Positions 1 to 5,032 of a DNA stretch of 5,032 bases are shown piece by piece (the stretch's first letter is position 1; each line of letters begins with the position of its first letter). Source of the DNA: Actinomycetes bacterium (GTDB lineage Bacteria; Actinomycetota; Acidimicrobiia; Acidimicrobiales; Microtrichaceae); contig JAEXGP010000161.1 in NCBI GenBank assembly GCA_023450775.1, positions 1-5,032 on the forward strand, written 5' to 3'. The translations under genes and the position numbers were made by a program. The notes beneath the pieces are model-generated. The model worked only from the letters and a program-made list of their open reading frames with translations. It was not told where the DNA came from and made no database searches.

Positions 1-443
1 GGGGTGTGCTGGGCGCGCTCGAGTCCGCGCTGGCGCTGGCGGTCGACCACGTCAACGGGCGCGAGCAGTTCGGCCGGCCGCTGGCCCGGTTCCAGGCGGT
101 CCAGTTCCAGGTGGCCGACGCCGCGGTCGCGGTCGCCGGCCTCCGGGAGCTGTGCGCCTTCACGCTGTGGCGGATCGCCACCGGAGCCGAACGGGCCCGT
201 GCGGACGTGCTGTCGCTGCGGCTCCACGCGCTCGACGTCGCCCGGCCGGTGCTGCGCACGTGCCAGCAGCTCCACGGGGCAGCAGGGTTCTGCGACGAGT
301 ACGACGTCTCGCTGCTGGTGCGCCTGGTGCAGCCGGCGCTGCGGCTCCCCGCCGGCGCCGAGCGGACCGCCGAGCTCCTGGCCGACGCCATCGACGTCGA
401 CGGGTACGCCGGGCTCTTCGACCACGGGCACCGGTGCGGATGA
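1..443 (+). CDS. Acyl-CoA dehydrogenase, C-terminal part (5' end outside window)
   Basis: The first complete codon is at base 3 and the frame is open from the window edge to TGA at 441-443, giving 146 residues. This is the all-helical C-terminal domain of an FAD-dependent acyl-CoA dehydrogenase, which forms the 2,3-double bond of an acyl-CoA in the cytoplasm. The family signature GREQFGRPLARFQAVQ lies at fragment residues 19-34, and QQLHGAAGF at 88-96 corresponds to the usual Q-hydrophobic-GG-x-GF/Y stretch. By hand alignment with human medium-chain enzyme, the catalytic Glu (E376 there) falls on Pro116 of this fragment, in RLPAGAE. The alternative base position used by long-chain and isovaleryl enzymes would lie upstream of the window. 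The protein could therefore use that other position, or be the non-catalytic subunit of a heteromeric dehydrogenase, a type known in actinobacterial steroid side-chain degradation. Its stop overlaps the next start (ATGA, 440-443). The family call is firm; the substrate is unknown. Confidence 0.93.
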   Translation, partial: GVLGALESALALAVDHVNGREQFGRPLARFQAVQFQVADAAVAVAGLRELCAFTLWRIATGAERARADVLSLRLHALDVARPVLRTCQQLHGAAGFCDEYDVSLLVRLVQPALRLPAGAERTAELLADAIDVDGYAGLFDHGHRCG

Positions 444-2119
444 CCACCTTCACCGGCCCCGACCTGGCGTCGATCGCCGGCGTGGGCGCGCTGACGCTCG
501 GGGGCTTCCTCGACGAGGTCGTCACCCGCTCGGGCCCCGACGAGGCGCTCGTGCTGGACGACGCGCTGCAGGGCGGGCGGACTGTCCGCTGGAGCTACGA
601 CCGGCTCGGCGAGGAGTCGGCGCGGATCGGTCGGGCCCTGCTGGCCTCGGGCGTGGGCCCCGGGGACCACGTGGCGGTGGTCATGGGCAACCGGCCCGAG
701 GCGGTCGCCGCCCTGTTCGGCGCCGCCATGGCCGGCGCGGTCGTGGTCCCGCTGTCCACGTTCGCCACCGTCGCCGAGCTCGAGCGCATGCTCGCCCTCG
801 TGCCGCCGCGCGTGGTGCTCACGCAGACCCGGCTGGCCGGACGGGCGCTGGGCCGGGACGTCGCGTCGATCCCGGGACGTCCGGGAACCCTCGCCGTGCT
901 CGGTGAGCCCAGCTGGGTGGAGCTCCTCGACCGGGCCGGTGGCGTGGACGCCGCGGACCTCCGCCGCCGCAGCCGCGGGGCCGCGCCCGACGACACGGCG
1001 CTCGTGATCTTCAGCTCCGGCACCACGAGCGGGCCCAAGGCGATCCTGCACGGCCACCGTGCCGCGACCCTCCAGTTCTGGCTCGAGGCCCAGGTGTTCG
1101 GTCGGGACCACGGCACCCGCATGTACTGCGCGCTGCCGATGTTCTGGACCGCCGGGCTGAACACCGCCATGGGGGCCACGCTGGCGGCGGGAGGGTGCTG
1201 GGTCATGCAGGAGGTGTTCGAGGCGGGACCCGCCCTCGCGCTGATGTCGCGCGAACGGGTGACGGAGCCGTACACATTGCCGCACCAGACCGCGGCGCTG
1301 GCCGAGCTCCCCGAGTGGGCGTCGTCCGACCTGTCGGCGATGACCAAGGTGTTCGGACGGTCCGCGTTCGCCCGCCATCCGTCGGTGCACGGCGATCCCG
1401 GTTGGATCGCGCCCGTGGGCTACGGGCTGTCCGAGACGTGCTCGTCGGTCAGCGCCCACCGGAGCGACACGCCGCGCGAGGTGGCGAGGACCGGTCACGG
1501 CGCGTTGCTGCCAGGCGCCCGCCTGCGGGTCCTCGACGCCGACGGCCGGGCGCTGCCCGCGGGTGAGGAGGGGGAGCTGGCCGTCGGCGGGGCAACGCTC
1601 ATGCAGCGCTACGTCGGCGCCACCCGGGCGGAGTGCCTGGACGCCGACGGGTTCCTCCACACCGGCGACACCGGGCTCATGGACGCCGCGGGGATCCTGC
1701 ACTTCTCCGGCCGTCGCACCGAGATGATCAAGACCGGTGGCGCCAACGTCGCCCCGGCCGAGGTCGAGGTCCAGCTCCGAGCCTTCCCGCCGGTGAAGCT
1801 CACCCGCGTGCTCGGCGTCCCCGACGACGAGCTCGGCCAGGTCGTCGTGGCCTGCGTGGTCTGCAAGGACGGGCAGCGGACCACGGCCGACGAGGTCCGC
1901 TCGTTCCTGCGCGACCGGATCGCGCCCTACAAGGTGCCGCGCCGGGTGGTCTTCCTGGCCGAGGACGAGGTGCCGATGACGACCGCCGGCACCAAGGTGC
2001 GCGACGAGCTGCTGCTCGGGATCGTCCTCGATCGCCTCGCGGACCCACGCGCCGGCGATGGTGCGGGTGGCCGACCGACCGCGGCGCTGCCGCCGCTCGA
2101 GACCACGGGAGAGCGATGA
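440..2119 (+). CDS. AMP-forming acyl-CoA synthetase/ligase (ANL superfamily)
   Basis: 559 residues. It should activate a carboxylic acid with ATP and CoA, via an acyl-AMP, feeding the acyl-CoA enzymes encoded beside it. Motifs occur in family order: the phosphate loop IFSSGTTSGPK (190-200), GYGLSETCS (327-335), HTGD with Asp410 for ribose binding, the hinge region GRRTEMIKTGG (424-434, conserved Arg425), and MTTAGTK ending in Lys519, the expected adenylation lysine. All key residues are present, so it looks active. The ATG at 440 is chosen because it overlaps the upstream stop and lies just ahead of a normal N-terminus. The frame is open further upstream, but that stretch lies inside the dehydrogenase gene. 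There is no strong Shine-Dalgarno sequence, as expected for coupled translation. About 40 residues follow Lys519, the last part rich in Gly, Pro and Ala. The closest general types are medium/long-chain fatty acid or cyclohexane/benzoate-type CoA ligases; substrate cannot be read from the sequence. Confidence 0.95.
   Translation: MTTFTGPDLASIAGVGALTLGGFLDEVVTRSGPDEALVLDDALQGGRTVRWSYDRLGEESARIGRALLASGVGPGDHVAVVMGNRPEAVAALFGAAMAGAVVVPLSTFATVAELERMLALVPPRVVLTQTRLAGRALGRDVASIPGRPGTLAVLGEPSWVELLDRAGGVDAADLRRRSRGAAPDDTALVIFSSGTTSGPKAILHGHRAATLQFWLEAQVFGRDHGTRMYCALPMFWTAGLNTAMGATLAAGGCWVMQEVFEAGPALALMSRERVTEPYTLPHQTAALAELPEWASSDLSAMTKVFGRSAFARHPSVHGDPGWIAPVGYGLSETCSSVSAHRSDTPREVARTGHGALLPGARLRVLDADGRALPAGEEGELAVGGATLMQRYVGATRAECLDADGFLHTGDTGLMDAAGILHFSGRRTEMIKTGGANVAPAEVEVQLRAFPPVKLTRVLGVPDDELGQVVVACVVCKDGQRTTADEVRSFLRDRIAPYKVPRRVVFLAEDEVPMTTAGTKVRDELLLGIVLDRLADPRAGDGAGGRPTAALPPLETTGER
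2107..2113 (+). promoter_or_regulatory. Ribosome binding site of the MaoC-like gene
   Basis: GGGAGAG lies inside the last codons of the ligase gene. Its GGAG core ends four bases before the ATG at 2116. It supports that ATG as the start, and it sits within a translated region, in keeping with coupled re-initiation at the ATGA overlap. Confidence 0.6.
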
Positions 2120-3318
2120 CCACCACCGATGCACCGCCGCCCGACGTCGACGACGGGCTCGACGTCTCCGACCTGGACCGGCACATGGGCGTGCCCATGG
2201 AGCCCGGCAAGCTCAAGGAGCCGGTGGTCACCAACGACATCCGACGCTGGGTGCAGGCGATGCACTACCCCAACCCGTTGCACTACGACGACGTCTGGGC
2301 CGCGGACAGCAGGTTCGGACGGATCGTGGCGCCCCAGTCGTTCACGGTCGCCTGCGACACCAGCCACGGCTGCTCGCCGGCCCAGGTCGGCCGGATCCCC
2401 GACTCGCATCTCATCTTCGGCGGCGACGAATGGTGGTTCTTCGGTCCTCGGGTCCTGCCGGGTGACCGGATGGTGTGCCACCGGATGCCGTTCGACTACC
2501 GCGTGACCACCACGAGGTTCGCGGGTCCGACGTGCTTCCAGCGCGGCGACACCCTCTACATCAACCAGCGCGGCGAGCGCGTGGCGCTGCAGCGGTCCAC
2601 CTCCATCCGCTACAAGGTGCGGGCCGCCAAGGAGCAGCGGATGTTCTCCGAGCCGCGGGAGCCCGACTGGACCGACGACCAGCTCGCCGGTCTGGAGGAG
2701 CGCAAGGGCGCGTTCATCGCGCAGATCCAGGAGCTGGGCCACGACCCCCGGCACTGGGAGAGCGTGTCGGTCGGCGACCGGCTCGCCGAGCACGTGATTG
2801 GTCCCCACAGCCTGGCGAGCTTCGCCACCGAGTGGCGGGCCTACCCGATGACCGTCTGGGGCGCGACGGCCAAGGGCCCCACGACCGTGCGGGCCGAGGC
2901 GCTGGGCTACACGCGGGAGATGGCCGGGTTCGAGGGCGACCGGCGCATGGAGCGCGTGAACCCCGAGCTCACCGACGGCGCCTACTACGGGCCGTCCCGA
3001 GGTCACCTCCAGCCCCGCTGGGCCCAGCACGTGGGCATGCCCAGGGGCTACGGGTACGGCGCGTCGATGGGCGCCTGGATCATCGACTACGTGTCGGGCT
3101 GGGCGGGGGAGTGGGGGACGGTCGTCCACTCGAGCGCCAGCTACCGCAGCCCGGCGTTCACCGGCGACGCCACGTTCCTGTCGGGTGAGGTCGTGTCGAC
3201 CGACGTCGAACGACGCCGCCACGTGGTCACGGTCTCGGTCGAGATGCGCAACCAGGACGACGCGAAGATGGCGACGGCCACGCTCCGGGTGCAGCTGCCG
3301 AGCGTGGGGGCGGAGTGA
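2116..3318 (+). CDS. MaoC-like double hot dog protein (acyl dehydratase / enoyl-CoA hydratase type)
   Basis: 400 residues, the size expected for two hot dog domains in one chain. The N-terminal half (about 35-175) has NPLHYDDVWA (53-62) followed by FGRIVAPQSF (67-76), the typical MaoC_dehydrat_N layout. The C-terminal half (about 235-395) has RGHLQPRWA (295-303), then MPRGYGYGASMGAW (308-321), the hot dog central helix, and a strand region with RSPAFTGD (344-351). Such proteins usually hydrate or dehydrate acyl-CoA thioesters. In the usual D-x-N-P-x-H signature, the Asp position is Tyr51 in the first half and Gly292 in the second, while His56 and His297 remain; this is a hand alignment. It may therefore use other residues, bind a thioester without hydration, or do different chemistry. 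It starts at ATG 2116 in an ATGA overlap and ends in a GTGA overlap. Pairing with an acyl-CoA ligase and dehydrogenase supports a CoA-ester substrate. Fold call strong, exact reaction uncertain. Confidence 0.88.
   Translation: MTTTDAPPPDVDDGLDVSDLDRHMGVPMEPGKLKEPVVTNDIRRWVQAMHYPNPLHYDDVWAADSRFGRIVAPQSFTVACDTSHGCSPAQVGRIPDSHLIFGGDEWWFFGPRVLPGDRMVCHRMPFDYRVTTTRFAGPTCFQRGDTLYINQRGERVALQRSTSIRYKVRAAKEQRMFSEPREPDWTDDQLAGLEERKGAFIAQIQELGHDPRHWESVSVGDRLAEHVIGPHSLASFATEWRAYPMTVWGATAKGPTTVRAEALGYTREMAGFEGDRRMERVNPELTDGAYYGPSRGHLQPRWAQHVGMPRGYGYGASMGAWIIDYVSGWAGEWGTVVHSSASYRSPAFTGDATFLSGEVVSTDVERRRHVVTVSVEMRNQDDAKMATATLRVQLPSVGAE
3306..3314 (+). promoter_or_regulatory. Ribosome binding site of the D-2-hydroxyacid dehydrogenase gene
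   Basis: A purine-rich run, GGGGGCGGA, directly precedes the GTG at 3315 and lies within the last codons of the MaoC-like gene. It supports the GTG start. No ATG start is available nearby in this frame. Confidence 0.5.
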
Positions 3319-4304
3319 GCGCGGCGGGCGGCCGCACGATCCTGTCGACCGCGCCGTTGCGCGGCCCGTCGGTGCAGGACCTCCGCTCGTTCGGTGAGCT
3401 GGTCGTGGATCCCTGGCTCGACCACCAGCCGCTCCGGCTCTACTCCGCGCCGGAGCTGGCCGCGCGGGCCGACGAGCTCGGCGCGTCGGTGCTCATCTGC
3501 GAGGCCGACCAGTGCGAGGGCCCGGTGCTCGAGCTCGGGCTCGAGGCGATCGGCTCCACACGCGGGGATCCGACGAACGTCGACGTGGACGGGGCCACCC
3601 GGCACGGGATCCCCGTGCTGCGCGCCCCGGGGCGCAACGCGGACGCCGTCGCCGAGCTCACCGTGGCGCTGCTGCTCGCCGCCACCCGGCGGATCGTCGC
3701 CGCCGACCGCGACGTGCGCACCGGGCAGGTGTACCGGGACGGCTCCATCCCGTACCAGCGCTTCCGCAGCTGGCAGATCGCCGGCCGCACGGTCGGGATC
3801 GTGGGACTGGGCGCGGTCGGGCGGGCCGCGGCCTGGCGCTTCGAGGGCCTGGGCCTGCGCGTGATCTCCGCCGACCCGTTCGCCCCCGACGCGACCCACG
3901 ACCTGGACGACCTGCTCGCCGAGGCGGACGTGGTGTCCATGCACGCGGCGGTCACGCCGTCGACCGTCGGGCTGATCTCGGCCGACCGGATCTCCCGCAT
4001 GCGACCGGGCGCCGTCTACCTGAACACCGCGAGGGCGGCGCTGCACGACCTCGACGCGCTCACCGGGGCGCTCGGATCGGGAGCGATCGGGGCGGCGGGA
4101 CTCGACCACTTCGAGGGCGAGCACCTCGGGCCGGACCACCCGCTGGTCCACATGGACAACGTGGTGCTCACGCCGCACATCGGTGGGGCCACCTTCGACA
4201 CCGAGGTCCACCACACCACGTCGATGGCGGACGGCCTCGGCGCGCTGTTCCGGGGCGAGGTGCCCTCGAACCTCGCCAACCCCGAGGTCATGGACCGTGG
4301 GTGA
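3315..4304 (+). CDS. NAD-dependent D-2-hydroxyacid dehydrogenase family protein
   Basis: 329 residues starting at GTG in a GTGA overlap. The family interconverts D-2-hydroxy acids and 2-oxo acids with NAD(P)H in the cytoplasm. Seen in order: an N-terminal catalytic-domain segment ending in APGRNADAVAELTVALLLA (104-122); the Rossmann core GIVGLGAVG (161-169); Asp187 at the end of the second strand (VISADP), which favours NAD over NADP; Arg240 in LNTARAALHD; Glu269 in GLDHFEGEHL; and His288 in TPHIGGAT. Arg240, Glu269 and His288 form the expected substrate/proton-relay triad. The residue after the catalytic Arg is Ala instead of the more common Gly. There is no C-terminal ACT or substrate-binding extension, so this is not a full-length serine-pathway phosphoglycerate dehydrogenase, although automated annotation may use that name. 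Glyoxylate/hydroxypyruvate reductase or a sugar-acid dehydrogenase are alternatives. The next gene begins inside its 3' end, suggesting it and the aldolase act on linked metabolites. Confidence 0.93.
   Translation: MSAAGGRTILSTAPLRGPSVQDLRSFGELVVDPWLDHQPLRLYSAPELAARADELGASVLICEADQCEGPVLELGLEAIGSTRGDPTNVDVDGATRHGIPVLRAPGRNADAVAELTVALLLAATRRIVAADRDVRTGQVYRDGSIPYQRFRSWQIAGRTVGIVGLGAVGRAAAWRFEGLGLRVISADPFAPDATHDLDDLLAEADVVSMHAAVTPSTVGLISADRISRMRPGAVYLNTARAALHDLDALTGALGSGAIGAAGLDHFEGEHLGPDHPLVHMDNVVLTPHIGGATFDTEVHHTTSMADGLGALFRGEVPSNLANPEVMDRG
4284..4287 (+). promoter_or_regulatory. Ribosome binding site deciding the aldolase start
   Basis: GAGG lies nine bases before the GTG at 4297 and favours that GTG as the aldolase start. 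The frame is open further upstream to an ATG at 4183, but that would overlap the dehydrogenase gene by about 120 bases and add residues with no family resemblance. Confidence 0.45.
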
Positions 4305-4959
4305 CGCGCCGGCCTCGCCCACGACCACGCCCGACGCGGTGCTGGTCGCGGCCAAGGAGATGCTGCGGACCGGGCTGGTCGAGGGCACGTCGGGCAACAT
4401 CTCGGGCCGGCTGCCGGGCGGATTGGTGTGCCTCACCCCGTCGTCGGTGGCGTACGAGACGATGACGCTCGACGACCTGGTCGTGGTGGACCTCGAGGGG
4501 GAGGTGGTCCGCGGACACCGGTCGCCGACGACCGAGAAGGACCTGCACCTGGCGGCGCTGCGCCGCTACCCCGAGCTCGGCGCGGTCATCCACACGCACG
4601 CGGTGCACGCCACGATGTTCGCCCTGGCCCACGAGCCGATCCCGGCCGTGATCGAAGAGGTCGTCGTGTACGTCGGGGGCGACGTCCCCTGCTGCGAGTA
4701 CCGGGGGACCGGGACGGCCGAGCTGGGCGAGGAGGTGGCGTCGCGCCTGGCCGATCGGGGCGCGGCGCTCCTGGCCAACCACGGGCTCGTGACCTGCGGG
4801 TCGTCGCCGGGGCAGGCGCTGCACCACGCGGCGCTCGTCGAGCGCACCGCGCGGATCGTCTGGGGTGCCCGGGCGATGGGCGCGGTCATCCACTCCCTCC
4901 CCGAGAAGGTGAACCGCGACATGGCCGGGGTGTACCGCTTCATGCGGTCGAACCCGTGA
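4297..4959 (+). CDS. Class II (zinc-dependent) aldolase, FucA/AraD/adducin-head family
   Basis: 220 residues, close to the length of L-fuculose-1-phosphate aldolase. The fold binds a divalent metal and catalyses retro-aldol cleavage, epimerisation, dehydration or decarboxylation of hydroxylated carbonyl compounds, often phosphorylated. Visible landmarks: GTSGNISGR (30-38), the anion-binding loop; TPSS (47-50); PTTEKDLH (77-84) with Glu80 at the catalytic acid/base position; HTH (His99, His101) and His162 in NHG, the three metal ligands. All are intact, so an active metal enzyme is expected. The GTG start at 4297 overlaps the dehydrogenase gene by 8 bases and has GAGG upstream. No sugar kinase is encoded in the window, so either the phosphorylated substrate comes from elsewhere or the substrate is unphosphorylated or carries another acidic group. 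Related members act in tetronate degradation, methionine salvage and deoxysugar disposal; none can be assigned here. The adjacent D-2-hydroxyacid dehydrogenase could make or use the 2-oxo acid. Confidence 0.93.
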   Translation: MGDAPASPTTTPDAVLVAAKEMLRTGLVEGTSGNISGRLPGGLVCLTPSSVAYETMTLDDLVVVDLEGEVVRGHRSPTTEKDLHLAALRRYPELGAVIHTHAVHATMFALAHEPIPAVIEEVVVYVGGDVPCCEYRGTGTAELGEEVASRLADRGAALLANHGLVTCGSSPGQALHHAALVERTARIVWGARAMGAVIHSLPEKVNRDMAGVYRFMRSNP

Positions 4960-5032
4960 CCGGCGAGCCGGCGGCCGGCGGCCGGCGAGACGCGCGGGCG
5001 ACCTGCTCAGGGCCGTCGTGCCACGGCCGCGT
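4956..5032 (+). CDS. Possible start of a sixth gene, running off the window (unidentified)
   Basis: A GTG at 4956 overlaps the aldolase stop as GTGA, the same junction type as the genes upstream. The frame stays open to the window end for 25 full codons, and 23 of them end in G or C, more than in the other two forward frames. The predicted start MTGEPAAGGRRDARATCSGP matches no family I recognise. There is no clear Shine-Dalgarno sequence, and in such GC-rich DNA an open frame of this size is expected by chance. The stretch could equally be intergenic. Confidence 0.25.
   Translation, partial: MTGEPAAGGRRDARATCSGPSCHGR
4967..4987 (+). repeat. Tandem heptamer GCCGGCG, three perfect copies
   Basis: Three adjacent identical copies of GCCGGCG begin eight bases after the aldolase stop; a near copy (ACCGGCG) lies at 4959-4965, separated by one A. 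The unit contains the palindrome GCCGGC, so the first and last copies can pair as a 6-bp GC stem with an 8-base loop (4967-4986). There is no T-run after it, so a classic intrinsic terminator is not supported. It may be chance GC-rich sequence, slippage-prone DNA, or part of a coding region. Confidence 0.6.

Noticed and set aside
152..439. A 96-codon N-terminal extension of the acyl-CoA ligase
   Set aside because: The extension is Arg/Ala-rich and lies wholly inside the acyl-CoA dehydrogenase gene. The ATG at 440 overlaps that gene's stop and gives a normal ligase N-terminus.
4..906. A 300-codon + strand frame over the dehydrogenase end and ligase start
   Set aside because: It runs through two real genes in another frame and reads as Ser/Arg/Pro-rich low-complexity protein.
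1927..3222. A 431-codon open frame on the minus strand, opposite the MaoC-like gene
   Set aside because: It is rich in His, Arg, Gly and Val with no recognisable domain, and mirrors the well-supported + strand gene. Long antisense frames are common at this GC content.
3315..4304. Serine-pathway phosphoglycerate dehydrogenase (serA)
   Set aside because: The core motifs fit the superfamily, but the protein ends at 329 residues without the ACT and substrate-binding domains usual in actinobacterial SerA, and the operon has no serine-pathway neighbour.
3141..4436. A 431-codon open frame on the minus strand, opposite the hydroxyacid dehydrogenase gene
   Set aside because: Same situation: biased composition, no motifs, and full overlap with a gene whose catalytic residues are all visible on the + strand.
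4967..4986. Rho-independent terminator
   Set aside because: A 6-bp GC stem can be drawn, but no T-run follows, and GC-rich repeats form such stems by chance.
5007..5032. C-terminal tail of a convergent gene on the minus strand (stop at 5009-5007, reading AAVARRP before it)
   Set aside because: Only seven codons are visible, two ending in A, and A/T bases do not avoid its third codon positions. The forward GTG frame fits slightly better. It cannot be decided without downstream sequence.

Overview
The window is very G+C-rich, with G or C in nearly every third codon position of the real genes. It carries five tightly packed genes on the + strand. Together with the enzyme types (stand-alone acyl-CoA dehydrogenase, acyl-CoA ligase, MaoC-like double hot dog protein), this points to an actinobacterium (Actinomycetota). 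The genus cannot be told from the sequence alone. No RNA gene, insertion sequence, CRISPR array or promoter is visible. The window looks like the inside of one catabolic operon.

Layout: (1) bases 1-443, the 3' end of an acyl-CoA dehydrogenase gene; (2) 440-2119, an AMP-forming acyl-CoA synthetase/ligase; (3) 2116-3318, a MaoC-like double hot dog protein of the enoyl-CoA hydratase / acyl dehydratase type; (4) 3315-4304, a D-2-hydroxyacid dehydrogenase with the Arg-Glu-His triad; (5) 4297-4959, a class II (zinc) aldolase of the FucA/AraD type. The junctions overlap by 4, 4, 4 and 8 bases, so translation is very probably coupled. A further GTGA overlap at 4956-4959 may start a sixth gene that runs off the window. 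The 73 bases after the aldolase also hold three perfect tandem copies of a GC-only heptamer.

Genes 1-3 look like a beta-oxidation-type module: CoA activation of an acid, alpha,beta-dehydrogenation, then hydration or handling of the enoyl-CoA. Genes 4-5 look like enzymes of hydroxy-acid or sugar-acid metabolism: NAD-dependent interconversion of a 2-hydroxy acid and a 2-oxo acid, and retro-aldol cleavage or decarboxylation of a hydroxylated carbonyl compound. Their fusion into one coupled operon suggests one pathway for an unidentified substrate in which a hydroxy- or oxo-acid piece is released and processed. That pathway is inference.

Two features deserve attention. The dehydrogenase fragment has Pro where medium-chain-type acyl-CoA dehydrogenases carry the catalytic Glu. 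In hand alignment, both halves of the MaoC-like protein lack the catalytic Asp of the hydratase motif.
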